Positions 10,042 through 18,323 of a stretch of DNA of 64,000 nt are shown piece after piece. The translations under genes were made by a program, and so were the position numbers. This DNA is from Pseudomonas alkylphenolica (lineage in GTDB: Bacteria > Pseudomonadota > Gammaproteobacteria > Pseudomonadales > Pseudomonadaceae), in the NCBI RefSeq assembly GCF_016009175.1, contig NZ_JADUCM010000024.1:20738-84737 (forward strand). Direction: 5' to 3'. Below the pieces are notes generated by a model. The model was not told the DNA's origin. It worked only from the letters and a program-made list of their open reading frames with translations, and made no database searches. Within the stretch, counting starts at the first letter, position 1. The number at the start of each line of letters is the position of its first letter.

Positions 10042-10668
10042 CTAAGCACGTCGAGCAGCCAGCAAACCGATCCCTGCCAGACTCAGCAACGTCGCACTGA
10101 CCCGGTTGAACACCCGCCGCGGCCCCGGCTGGTTGAACCAGCGTTGCAGGTAGGCGCCCAGCCAGGCGTAAATGGCAATCGCCGCCCACTCCAGCAAGAG
10201 GAACAGCCCGCCCAACCAGGCGAACTGCTCCGACACCGGCACCGGGCTCGCGACCTGAACGAATTGTGGCAAAAACGCGGTAAAAATCAGAATCGCCTTG
10301 GGATTGCCCGCCGCCACGAGAAATTCCTGACGCGCCAGGCGCATCGTGCCAACGTGCTGTTCACTGCGCACCGCCGTGACTGCCACTGGCGCGCGCCACA
10401 GTTGCCAGGCGATGTAGAACAGGTAGGCCGCACCCAGCACCTTGATCGCCAGGAACAGGTACTCGCTGGTGTAAAGCACCACCGCCAGCCCCATGGCCGC
10501 CAGCGCAATCATGCCGGCAAAGGCCAGCAAGCGCCCGGCACCGGCCGCACAGGCGGTACGCAAGCCATAACGGCTGGCGTTGTTGAGGGACAAGAGGTTG
10601 TTCGGGCCCGGTGCCATGTTCAGGGCAAAACAGGCAGGTACGAACAAAGCGAGGGTGGACAGGTCCAT
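10042..10668 (-). CDS. LysE/RhtB-family amino-acid exporter
   Basis: This 208-residue inner-membrane protein has about six hydrophobic helices and the family signature NMAPGPNNLL near residues 18-27, followed by GNPKAIL near the middle. LysE/RhtB proteins export amino acids or related metabolites by exchange with protons. GGAG precedes the ATG at 10668. It is transcribed away from an AraC-family regulator at 10832, and a second LysE-type exporter follows that regulator. The regulator may therefore control one or both exporters; the substrate is unknown. Confidence 0.88.
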   Translation of the reverse strand: MDLSTLALFVPACFALNMAPGPNNLLSLNNASRYGLRTACAAGAGRLLAFAGMIALAAMGLAVVLYTSEYLFLAIKVLGAAYLFYIAWQLWRAPVAVTAVRSEQHVGTMRLARQEFLVAAGNPKAILIFTAFLPQFVQVASPVPVSEQFAWLGGLFLLLEWAAIAIYAWLGAYLQRWFNQPGPRRVFNRVSATLLSLAGIGLLAARRA

Positions 10669-10831
10669 GACAGGCTCCGGTGGTGTGAGGCTTAAGGGTC
10701 TGTTCAGGGCACCCATGGGGTCAAGGTACAGTTAACCGAAAAAACTGTGCGCGGTATGATTGCCCCACGTCATTGACTTGCCTGCGTCGATCCACTTGCA
10801 TAGCCCTTACCCCAACCACCTGGATAACCTC

Positions 10832-11650
10832 ATGGTCAGCAGCACTGAACGGCACCGTGCTTTCTGGCGTGACCCGGCCCTGCCCTTCGTGGAAAGTCGC
10901 CAGGCCTGCCACAGCCGGGCCTGCTACAAACCCCACAGCCACCCGACGTTCTCCATCGGCGCGGTCGATCAGGGCAGCAGCCTGTTCACCGGTGCCGGTG
11001 AAGGGCAAACCCGTTTGCTGCCAGGCACTCTGGTGTTTGTTCCGGCGCGGTGCGTTCATGCCTGCAACCCCGAGCCGGGCGCCTTCTGGAGTTATCAGAT
11101 GCTGCACCTGGATGCCACGTGGCTCAAGGCCTTGCGCCTCGAGTCGGGCCTGGCGAGCCGCGACGGCGAGCCAGCCCGGATCAGCCAGGATGCGCAAACC
11201 TATCAGCGCTTCTGCAAGCTCAACCGCGTGCTGTTCTCCTCTGTCGGTGCCACAGAAAAAGAAGCGGCATTGATCGAGTTTATGGCCGACTACGACACAG
11301 GCGCCCTCTTGCCACTGGCCAGCTCAGGGTTGGTGAAGTTACCCGACAGCAAGCTCAACGCTGTACTGCAGTGCCTTGAGGAAGAAACCAATCAACTTCT
11401 GCCGCTGGCTGAACTGGCGACGCTGGCGGGCATGGGCCGCTACCAGCTGATTCGTGCCTTTCGCGCTGCCACCGGCCTCACGCCTCATGCCTACCAATTG
11501 AATCAGCGGGTCAACCTGGCTCGCCGTTGGCTGCGCGGCGCTACACCGGTCGCGGAGATCGCCTATCGCCTGGGCTTTGCCGACCAGAGCCATTTCCAGC
11601 GGGTGTTCAAGGCCCATACGGGCATCACGCCCGGCAGTTATCGCAGCTGA
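10832..11650 (+). CDS. AraC-family transcriptional regulator
   Basis: This 272-residue protein has an N-terminal cupin-type ligand-binding domain (HSHPTFSIGAVDQG near residue 40) and a C-terminal double helix-turn-helix of the AraC type (about 165-272), ending in the typical motif SHFQRVFKAHTGITPGSYR. I prefer the ATG at 10832; an in-frame TTG at 10760 would add 24 residues with no family support. It lies between two LysE-type exporter genes, one divergent and one 81 bases downstream. This arrangement is common for regulators that sense the exported amino acid. Confidence 0.86.
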   Translation: MVSSTERHRAFWRDPALPFVESRQACHSRACYKPHSHPTFSIGAVDQGSSLFTGAGEGQTRLLPGTLVFVPARCVHACNPEPGAFWSYQMLHLDATWLKALRLESGLASRDGEPARISQDAQTYQRFCKLNRVLFSSVGATEKEAALIEFMADYDTGALLPLASSGLVKLPDSKLNAVLQCLEEETNQLLPLAELATLAGMGRYQLIRAFRAATGLTPHAYQLNQRVNLARRWLRGATPVAEIAYRLGFADQSHFQRVFKAHTGITPGSYRS

Positions 11651-11731
11651 AACTGCGCAATTTTCTTCAATACCGCCACCGCTCCCTACGCAGACAATCG
11701 CCAGCCCTGTAGCTGAACAAGATTGCCTTCC

Positions 11732-12355
11732 ATGGAACAGTTTCTGATGCTTGCCGCCGCTCATTTCCTGGCCTTGCTGTCACCCGGCCCGGACTTTTTC
11801 CTGGTGACACGCAATGCCTTGAGTGCCGGCTGGCGCGTTGCCAGCGGCGCATGCCTGGGGATCGCCCTGGCCAATGGCGTGTTCATTTTCGGCGCATTTG
11901 CCGGCCTCTCGGCGCTGCGTGCGGACAGTACGCTGTTCGTCGTCATCCAGTTGGCTGGCTGCGCCTACTTGCTGTACATCGGCACCCTGTTCATCCGCCA
12001 TGCCGGCAGTAGCTCACTGGCTGGCGTCGACACGCCCCAGCCAGGCGCTGCACGCGCCTCCTGGTGGCAAGGATGGCGGATGGGGTTGCTGTCGGGCTTG
12101 CTCAATCCGAAAAACGCACTGTTCTACGTTAGCCTGGCGAGCATGCTCGGCAACCTCTCGCCTGGTTGGAAGCTGTTCTATGGCGCCTGGATGTTCGCGG
12201 TGGTGCTGGCCTGGGACTTGCTCATTGCCATGGTCATCGGCAACCCGCAGGTTCGTCGCCAGTTCTCCCGCTCGCTGCCCTGGCTGGAGCGGGTCTCCGG
12301 CGCCTTGCTGATTGCCCTGGCACTGGGCGTCATCCTTCATCTGTTGCGGCATTGA
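11732..12355 (+). CDS. LysE/RhtB-family exporter
   Basis: This 207-residue membrane protein has the LysE-family signature LLSPGPDFFLVTRNAL near residues 16-31 and the internal LNPKNALFY near 125. About six transmembrane helices are evident. The ATG at 11732 gives the usual family N-terminus; a TTG 9 bases upstream is also in frame. It follows the AraC regulator codirectionally and overlaps the convergent phosphoesterase gene by 26 bases at its 3' end. The exported compound cannot be told from sequence. Confidence 0.87.
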   Translation: MEQFLMLAAAHFLALLSPGPDFFLVTRNALSAGWRVASGACLGIALANGVFIFGAFAGLSALRADSTLFVVIQLAGCAYLLYIGTLFIRHAGSSSLAGVDTPQPGAARASWWQGWRMGLLSGLLNPKNALFYVSLASMLGNLSPGWKLFYGAWMFAVVLAWDLLIAMVIGNPQVRRQFSRSLPWLERVSGALLIALALGVILHLLRH

Positions 12356-13028
12356 CCAGGCTGAGGCTGTCCAGAGCCAAAAGGCTGAAGTGCCCGCGGG
12401 ACCAGCCACCGGTGTCGATATGCCAGATGTTGCCCAGCACGCGGATCTCGCGCAAAGGTGTGTGCCCCACGATCAGTGCCCGGAGTCCTGCAATAGGTGA
12501 GGCGTCATCCACCTGCAAACGATGACGCGACCACTGGCAGTACTCCTCAAGCGCTTGCGGCATCTGACCTTGCAATTGCTCGCATAACTCACACCAGCTG
12601 GCGAATGGGCAATCGGCGTGCACAAGGCCGACCAACCCTTGCGCTGTCTCGACCTCCATCGCCAGAGGCATACGGGCAAACCGCTCGGCAAACCGCGCTT
12701 GCTCACGCTCCGGCAGATCGAGAAACCAGCCGCCACCTGCGGCACGGTATTGACCATAATCGAGCCAGCCGCCATTGACGTGGGTAACCGCCAGGGCTTC
12801 ATGGTTTCCCTGCACGGCGTGGAACCAGGGCTGGTCCAGCCAGTCCAGCGCGTCGGTGCACTCCGGGCCACGGTCGACCAGGTCACCTACGCTAAATAGC
12901 CGGTCAACCTTGGGGTCGAAACCGACACGCATCAATTGGGCCCGCACACGCTGAAAGTGCCCGTGAATATCACCGACGGCATAATCCCTGCCCTGGTGGT
13001 TGGCGGCGAACCGCTCGATCCTGCTCAC
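12330..13028 (-). CDS. PPP-family metallophosphoesterase (PrpA/ApaH-like)
   Basis: This 232-residue calcineurin-like phosphatase carries the three hallmark motifs GDIHG (19-23), GDLVDRG (48-54) and GNHE (74-77), with later metal-ligand histidines (VHADCPF, GHTPLRE). The size and motif set fit bacterial serine/threonine phosphatases of the PrpA type or bis(5'-nucleosyl)-tetraphosphatase-like enzymes, which need two bound metal ions. Which substrate it uses, phosphoprotein or dinucleotide, cannot be decided here. It is monocistronic and convergent with the exporter gene, overlapping it by 26 bases. Confidence 0.88.
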   Translation of the reverse strand: MSRIERFAANHQGRDYAVGDIHGHFQRVRAQLMRVGFDPKVDRLFSVGDLVDRGPECTDALDWLDQPWFHAVQGNHEALAVTHVNGGWLDYGQYRAAGGGWFLDLPEREQARFAERFARMPLAMEVETAQGLVGLVHADCPFASWCELCEQLQGQMPQALEEYCQWSRHRLQVDDASPIAGLRALIVGHTPLREIRVLGNIWHIDTGGWSRGHFSLLALDSLSLVNAATDEG

Positions 13029-13104
13029 TGTGTTCTCCCCTCACCCGCCATCCCTGGCAGGCGTACAATAAAACCGTGCAGACGCTTGCACCCGGAGGTG
13101 AATC

Positions 13105-13623
13105 ATGCGCGCTGTCCTGAACGTACTCATCCTGAGCCTGTTGGCTTCATACAGTTTGGCTCAAACGCCGCCAAGCGCATCGGTTGAAGTCAATTACGTC
13201 AATCCGGAGCAATTTCGCGATGCCAGCCTGGACAGCAACGGCTATGAGCGCGGCGCCGACGAACAGGTCATGAAAACCTTGCGCAGCTACCTACTATCGC
13301 TGGGCGAGCGCTATTTGCCCATGGGCCAGACGTTGCGCATCGACATCCGTGACATTGATCTGGCAGGTCGCTACGAGCCCTGGCATACACAGGCGTACAA
13401 CGTGCGCTTCATGCGTGACATTACCTGGCCGAGTATCGAGCTGCACTACGTACTGACGCAAAACGGCCAGCCGGTGAGCGAGGCTGATGCCCACCTCAGC
13501 GACAAGTTCTACCTGCAACGCCCCGGTCGCAGCACCACCAGCGACCGCCTGTATGCGGAGAAAGCCATGCTCAACGAATGGTTCCGCAAACAGTTTGCCG
13601 TGCAACACCAGACGTCGTCGTGA
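13105..13623 (+). CDS. DUF3016 domain secreted protein
   Basis: This 172-residue protein has a short signal peptide ending near residue 19 (SYSLA-QT) and then the DUF3016 domain (VEVNYVNPEQFRDA at its start, an IDIRDIDLAGRYEPW segment in the middle, and an EKAMLNEWFRKQF end). The family is widespread in proteobacteria and its role is unknown; a periplasmic location is expected. GGAGGTG lies upstream of the ATG. Divergent from the phosphoesterase gene, with 76 bases between them. Confidence 0.85.
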   Translation: MRAVLNVLILSLLASYSLAQTPPSASVEVNYVNPEQFRDASLDSNGYERGADEQVMKTLRSYLLSLGERYLPMGQTLRIDIRDIDLAGRYEPWHTQAYNVRFMRDITWPSIELHYVLTQNGQPVSEADAHLSDKFYLQRPGRSTTSDRLYAEKAMLNEWFRKQFAVQHQTSS

Positions 13624-13680
13624 ACCAATTGGACCAGCGCCGCGTCTGAACCTGTGTGTACCGAGCAGAGGACAATGATA

Positions 13681-13962
13681 ATGGTCACTCACTACAAGGT
13701 CGCCGGCCACCTGGCTTGCGGCCACCACGGCACCAACCTGATCTCCACCACCGAGCTCAACCGCGTGAAATGCCGCAGCTGCCGCAACACCGACGCCTAC
13801 AAGGACGCCCGTCGCGATCAGCGCAACGCTGCCCGCCGCGCAGCACGCAAAGCCAAGTCGCACACCGCCACTGACTGGCGCAGCGCCTGGACAGAACGCC
13901 TGACCGCCATGCCCGGGTTGCAGCGCCTGCCCCGGGGTTTTCATGATCAGGCGTTTGTTTAG
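13681..13962 (+). CDS. Small basic Cys/His protein of unknown function
   Basis: This 93-residue protein is rich in Arg and Lys and carries a possible zinc-ribbon pattern near its start (CGHH, then CRSCR about 20 residues on), followed by a basic stretch (DARRDQRNAARRAARKAK). It could bind nucleic acid, but I do not recognise a characterised family. The ATG at 13681 has AGAGGA at a good distance; an ATG 6 bases upstream is too close to it. It is followed by a strong bidirectional terminator. Confidence 0.6.
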   Translation: MVTHYKVAGHLACGHHGTNLISTTELNRVKCRSCRNTDAYKDARRDQRNAARRAARKAKSHTATDWRSAWTERLTAMPGLQRLPRGFHDQAFV

Positions 13963-14041
13963 CGTAACGGGTACAACGGACTGCGCCCTGTGAGCCGTTA
14001 GCAATTGAATGGGGTATTGCGCCCACTGTGTTGAGGTATTG

Positions 14042-14076
14042 AAAAACCCGATGCCAGTATCTGACATCGGGTTTTT
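14042..14076. terminator. Bidirectional rho-independent terminator
   Basis: An inverted repeat AAAAACCCGATG / CATCGGGTTTTT is separated by an 11-base loop. It has an A-run on one side and a T-run on the other, so it can terminate from either strand. It lies between the convergent gene ending at 13962 (+) and the lipoprotein gene ending at 14147 (-). Confidence 0.88.
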
Positions 14077-14146
14077 GGGGCAGGCTAAATTACAAGGGTA
14101 TCACTACGTTGCAATCCAAACGCCCCCTTGGTTACCAACGCCGGGT

Positions 14147-14353
14147 TCAGGGCTGGATGCCGGCAATTTTCTCAAGGCGAATGGGGTAGCCTTGCCCAGG
14201 CTGAACGACCGTTTCGGTTTCTACAGTCTGGACCACGCGCCCGGTTGCATCCTTGGTGACCGCGACCGATTTGCTGTAGGTGCTTTGTACAACACAGCCA
14301 GTCAGTGTGGTAGCCAGTGCTACTGCCGATGCAAATGTAAGAACGGCCTTCAT
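14147..14353 (-). CDS. Small putative lipoprotein
   Basis: This 68-residue protein starts with a lipoprotein signal peptide (MKAVLTFASAVALATTLTGC), with the lipobox LTGC placing the lipidated Cys at residue 20. The mature part of about 49 residues is rich in Thr and Val and has no recognisable domain. AAGGAGAT precedes the ATG at 14353. The gene stands alone and is probably a small envelope protein; its role is unknown. Confidence 0.7.
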   Translation of the reverse strand: MKAVLTFASAVALATTLTGCVVQSTYSKSVAVTKDATGRVVQTVETETVVQPGQGYPIRLEKIAGIQP

Positions 14354-14466
14354 GCGGGATCTCCTTCCCATGTAAATTTCGGGCCGCACTTTACCAGTAC
14401 TGTATAAAATTAATAGCCATTTGATATCACTGCGCGTTTATCATCAGCTACCGAGTGATCGTAGTA

Positions 14467-14895
14467 TCAGGCCGGAACACCCAGAATGATGTGGGACGCC
14501 TTGATCACAACCGTGGTGCTGACGCCGGTTTTCAAGCCAAGCTCTGTTACCGCATCACGGGTTACGATCGAGTACACTTTTGAACCACCACCAAGTTCCA
14601 CCACCACTTCGGCGTTCACCGCACCATCGGTGACGCTCAGCACCTTGCCTTCCAGACAGTTGCGCGCCGACAGGCGGATGTCGCTGGCCTCAGTCATCAG
14701 CATTACCCAAGGCGCCTTGACCAGGGCGACGGCGTCTTTGCCGACAGCAATCCCGAGGCTGCGGATGCTTTCCATGGTGACCACTGCAACCAGCCGTTCG
14801 CCACCCGGCAGGGTCAATACCACCTCGGCATTGACCGCACCTGCCTGAACCTGACTGACCTGGCCTTTGAACACGTTGCGTGCACTGACTTTCAT
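14467..14895 (-). CDS. Molybdate-binding Mop/TOBE tandem protein
   Basis: This 142-residue protein consists of two TOBE/Mop domains in tandem (about 1-69 and 72-142). Each starts SARN and contains GAVNAEV and a final KAxxVML or KASHIIL strand. Such molbindins store or buffer molybdate and related oxyanions in the cytoplasm. AAGGA precedes the ATG at 14895; the longer frame upstream is unlike the family. No modABC transport genes lie next to it in this window. Confidence 0.85.
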   Translation of the reverse strand: MKVSARNVFKGQVSQVQAGAVNAEVVLTLPGGERLVAVVTMESIRSLGIAVGKDAVALVKAPWVMLMTEASDIRLSARNCLEGKVLSVTDGAVNAEVVVELGGGSKVYSIVTRDAVTELGLKTGVSTTVVIKASHIILGVPA

Positions 14896-15371
14896 GTGAC
14901 AGTTCCTTTTTCTGACTTTTGAGTTAGGTTTTGTCACATCATCACGTTTATCGTCATGTAGTGACAACTACAGCGCTCGGATCAGGCGCCGATTTGCGGC
15001 GGTTCGAACCGTTATAGCCCAATAGTAACGCTGCAGCGCTCAAAGGCCTGATGTGGATCACCGCACCAAGTGGTACAATCGCGCCCCTCATGCCCCGCGC
15101 CCGATGCGTCGGGCAGCCTTGAGCGTCAACAGTCCGACACGCGCCACCCCCACGCAAGCATGTGCCTGATGGCTGGGATGAACCCGGGTTCATCGCCAAT
15201 CCACTCGGCCATGTGTCGCGCTGCTGCGCTGAATCGACGAAAAATGGATCAGCTCCTCCTCGGATTGGAAGGAGCTGGAAAGCTGCCGATCCCTGACGAT
15301 TTGGCCAAAAACAGTGCCACGATCGTTGCCGGCACCTAAACACACTTCTGGATACCCCGCAGGAACATCAC
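14896..15371. other. Intergenic region with possible leader ORF upstream of ybiT
   Basis: This 476-bp stretch has no well-supported gene. It contains a TACAAT -10-like box near 15072-15077 and a dyad around 15249-15274 (CAGCTCC / GGAGCTG). A 31-codon frame at 15244-15339 starts ATG-GAT-CAG and ends 32 bases before the ybiT start. That frame might be a leader peptide, but nothing in its sequence confirms it. Longer frames on both strands lack ribosome sites and family resemblance. Confidence 0.35.
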
Positions 15372-16958
15372 TTGATCTCCACCGCTAACATCACCATGCA
15401 GTTCGGCGCCAAGCCGTTGTTCGAGAACGTCTCGGTCAAGTTCAACAACGGTAACCGTTATGGCCTGATCGGCGCCAACGGCTGCGGCAAGTCGACCTTC
15501 ATGAAAATCCTCGGCAACGACCTGGAGCCTTCGGCCGGTCAGGTCATGCTCGAGCCGAACGTGCGTCTGGGCAAGCTGCGCCAGGACCAGTTCGCGTACG
15601 AAGAATTTACCGTGATCGACACCGTGATCATGGGCCACGAGGAGCTGTGGCGGGTCAAGGCCGAGCGTGATCGCATCTACTCGCTGCCGGAAATGACCGA
15701 AGAAGACGGCATGGCCGTTGCCGAACTGGAAACCGAGTTCGCCGAAATGGACGGCTACACCGCCGAGTCCCGTGCTGGCGAACTGCTGCTGGGCCTGGGT
15801 ATTCCCCTGGAACAGCATTTCGGCCCGATGACCGAGGTCGCGCCAGGCTGGAAGCTGCGTGTATTGCTGGCCCAGGCGTTGTTCTCCGACCCTGAAGTGC
15901 TGCTGCTCGACGAACCAACCAACCACCTGGATATCAACACCATCCGCTGGCTGGAAAGCATTCTCACGGCGCGTAACAGCACCATGATCATCATTTCCCA
16001 CGACCGTCACTTCCTCAACAGCGTGTGCACCCACATGGCTGACCTGGACTACGGCGAGCTGCGCCTGTTCCCGGGCAACTACGATGAGTACATGACTGCC
16101 GCCACCCAGTCGCGTGAGCAGCTGCTGTCGGACAACGCCAAGAAGAAAGCCCAGATCGCCGAACTGCAGACGTTCGTCAGCCGCTTCTCGGCCAACGCCT
16201 CGAAAGCCAAGCAGGCTACCTCCCGCGCCAAGCAGATCGACAAGATCCAGCTGGCCGAGGTCAAGCCATCGAGCCGTGTCAGCCCGTTCATCCGCTTCGA
16301 GCAGACCAAAAAGCTGCACCGTCAGGCCGTGACCATCGAAAAGCTGTCCAAAGGCTTCGAAGGCAAGACCCTGTTCCAGAACTTCAGCTTCACCGTTGAA
16401 GCCGGCGAGCGCGTAGCGATCATTGGTCCGAACGGTATCGGCAAGACCACCCTGCTGCGCACCCTGGTCGGCGAACTCACTCCAGACGCCGGTGCGGTGA
16501 AATGGACCGAAAGCGCAGAGCTGGGTTACTACGCCCAGGACCATGCCCACGACTTCGAAGACGACGTCAGCCTGTTTGACTGGATGGGCCAGTGGACCCA
16601 GGGCGAGCAGATGATCCGTGGCACCCTGGGCCGCATGCTGTTCTCCAACGACGAGATTCTCAAGTCGGTCAAGGTGATTTCCGGTGGTGAGCAAGGCCGC
16701 ATGCTGTTCGGCAAACTGATCCTGCAAAAGCCGAACGTGCTGATCATGGACGAACCGACCAACCACCTGGACATGGAATCGATCGAGGCACTTAACCTGG
16801 CGCTGGAGAACTACCCGGGCACGCTGGTATTCGTCAGCCACGACCGTGAGTTCGTATCGTCCCTGGCCACCCGCATCATCGAGCTGAGCCCAAGCGGCGT
16901 CGTCGACTTCAGCGGCACCTACGATGACTACCTGCGCAGTCAGGGCGTCGTGGTTTAA
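15372..16958 (+). CDS. ybiT: ABC-F family ATPase YbiT
   Basis: This 528-residue cytoplasmic protein has two ABC ATPase domains and no membrane segment, the ABC-F layout. Walker A motifs are GANGCGKS (about 36-43) and GPNGIGKT. Both ABC signature/Walker B pairs (LLLDEPTNHLD, LIMDEPTNHLD) are present, with a charged linker between the domains. It is co-linear with E. coli YbiT throughout. ABC-F proteins act on the ribosome, resolving stalled or drug-bound complexes. The start is TTG at 15372, preceded by AGGA. No ATG fits, because the protein must begin just before ISTANITMQFG. Confidence 0.93.
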   Translation: MISTANITMQFGAKPLFENVSVKFNNGNRYGLIGANGCGKSTFMKILGNDLEPSAGQVMLEPNVRLGKLRQDQFAYEEFTVIDTVIMGHEELWRVKAERDRIYSLPEMTEEDGMAVAELETEFAEMDGYTAESRAGELLLGLGIPLEQHFGPMTEVAPGWKLRVLLAQALFSDPEVLLLDEPTNHLDINTIRWLESILTARNSTMIIISHDRHFLNSVCTHMADLDYGELRLFPGNYDEYMTAATQSREQLLSDNAKKKAQIAELQTFVSRFSANASKAKQATSRAKQIDKIQLAEVKPSSRVSPFIRFEQTKKLHRQAVTIEKLSKGFEGKTLFQNFSFTVEAGERVAIIGPNGIGKTTLLRTLVGELTPDAGAVKWTESAELGYYAQDHAHDFEDDVSLFDWMGQWTQGEQMIRGTLGRMLFSNDEILKSVKVISGGEQGRMLFGKLILQKPNVLIMDEPTNHLDMESIEALNLALENYPGTLVFVSHDREFVSSLATRIIELSPSGVVDFSGTYDDYLRSQGVVV

Positions 16959-16977
16959 CCCGGCCATAACGTGAATG

Positions 16978-17032
16978 ATCGCCGGCAAGCCGTCCCCTAC
17001 AGGTCATCTGTAGGGGACGGCTTGCCGGCGAT
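16978..17032. repeat. Perfect REP-type inverted repeat
   Basis: Two 24-base arms (ATCGCCGGCAAGCCGTCCCC plus TACA, and its complement) flank a 7-base loop. The arms carry the same CGGCAAGCC core as the other REP elements in the window, arranged as a pair. It lies 20 bases after ybiT and could stabilise the 3' end of the mRNA or stop transcription. Confidence 0.8.
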
Positions 17033-17132
17033 GCGTCGCCATAACAGCGTTAAAATTAGTTAGCCTGCTTTCTTTTAGCCTCGCCGCCAGCGATCATGGG
17101 TGCTCTCCCACCGCCCGCCAGCGAACGAGCTC

Positions 17133-18323
17133 ATGTCCGCGTCACACCCCGCACCTGCCCACACCGTCTCGATCACCCTGCAGATCCTGTCGATCGTCTT
17201 CTATACCTTCATTGCCTTCCTCTGCATCGGCCTGCCGATCGCGGTATTGCCCGGCTATGTGCATGACCAGCTGGGGTTCAGTGCCGTCATCGCCGGCCTG
17301 ACTATCGGCCTGCAATACCTGGCCACCTTGCTCAGCCGTCCGTTCGCCGGGCGGGTTGCTGATGGTCAGGGCACCAAGCGCGCCATCATCTACGGGTTGA
17401 TTGGCATTGCTGTTAGCGGGCTGTTGACCTGCGCCTCGGCGCTGACGGTCAGCGCGCCGCTGCTGAGCCTCTTTACCCTGCTCGCCGGGCGCGTGTTCCT
17501 CGGTATTGCCCAAGGTTTGATTGGTGTCGCCACGTTGAGCTGGGGCATCGGCGCAGTCGGTGCCGAGCACACCGCCCGGGTCATTTCATGGAACGGCATT
17601 GCCTCCTATGGCGCTATCGCCATCGGCGCGCCGGTGGGTGTGATGCTGGTCGATCAGGTCAATTTCGCAACCCTGGGCCTGGTGCTGAGCGTGCTGGCGG
17701 TACTGGCCCTGTGGGTGATTCGCAACAAGCCGTCGATGCCGGTGGTGCGCGGTGAACGCCTGCCGTTCTGGGCGGCGTTTGCGCGGGTTGCGCCTTGCGG
17801 CGCAGGCCTGACCCTGGCCTCGATCGGCTATGGCACCCTGACCACGTTTGTCACCCTGTTTTACCTGGAGCAAGGCTGGACCGGCGCGGCCTGGTGCCTG
17901 AGTGCGTTTGGTCTGTGTTTCATTCTCTCGCGGCTGTTGTTCGTCAACGCCGTCAATCGCTTCGGCGGCTATCAGGTCGCGATTGTCTGCATGACAACCG
18001 AAGCCCTGGGCCTGGCGCTGTTGTGGCTGGCGCCGAGCCCCGTGTTGGCGTTGGTCGGTGCCGGGCTGACAGGCTTCGGCTTGTCGCTGGTGTACCCGGC
18101 GCTGGGGGTGGAGGCCATCAAGCAGGTGCCCGTGTCCAGCCGAGGCGCGGGTCTTGGCGCCTACGCGGTGTTTTTCGACCTGGCCCTGGCCATTGCCGGC
18201 CCCTTGATGGGTGCTGTCGCCCTGCACCTGGGCTACGCCTGGATCTTCTGCATCGCCGCCCTGTTGTCATTGGCCGGCGTCGGCCTGACTCTGCTGCTGT
18301 CGCGTCGGGCGCAGCATTATTGA
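17133..18323 (+). CDS. MFS transporter, YhhS-like
   Basis: This 396-residue protein has about 12 transmembrane helices and matches the YhhS/UPF0226 branch of the major facilitator superfamily. It has the loop motif SRPFAGRVADGQGTKRA between helices 2 and 3. These permeases are usually grouped with drug or arabinose efflux pumps, but the substrate of this one is unknown. I chose the ATG at 17133; a GTG at 17100 is also in frame. The 3' end overlaps the convergent hydrolase gene by 7 bases. Confidence 0.85.
   Translation: MSASHPAPAHTVSITLQILSIVFYTFIAFLCIGLPIAVLPGYVHDQLGFSAVIAGLTIGLQYLATLLSRPFAGRVADGQGTKRAIIYGLIGIAVSGLLTCASALTVSAPLLSLFTLLAGRVFLGIAQGLIGVATLSWGIGAVGAEHTARVISWNGIASYGAIAIGAPVGVMLVDQVNFATLGLVLSVLAVLALWVIRNKPSMPVVRGERLPFWAAFARVAPCGAGLTLASIGYGTLTTFVTLFYLEQGWTGAAWCLSAFGLCFILSRLLFVNAVNRFGGYQVAIVCMTTEALGLALLWLAPSPVLALVGAGLTGFGLSLVYPALGVEAIKQVPVSSRGAGLGAYAVFFDLALAIAGPLMGAVALHLGYAWIFCIAALLSLAGVGLTLLLSRRAQHY

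Noticed and set aside
15070..15339. 89-codon plus-strand frame upstream of ybiT
   Set aside because: It has no ribosome site and no recognisable domain; only its last 31 codons might be a leader peptide.
15336..16988. Minus-strand frame of 550 codons antisense to ybiT
   Set aside because: It mirrors the ybiT gene in GC-rich codon use. The sense strand encodes a clear ABC-F protein and the antisense product resembles nothing.
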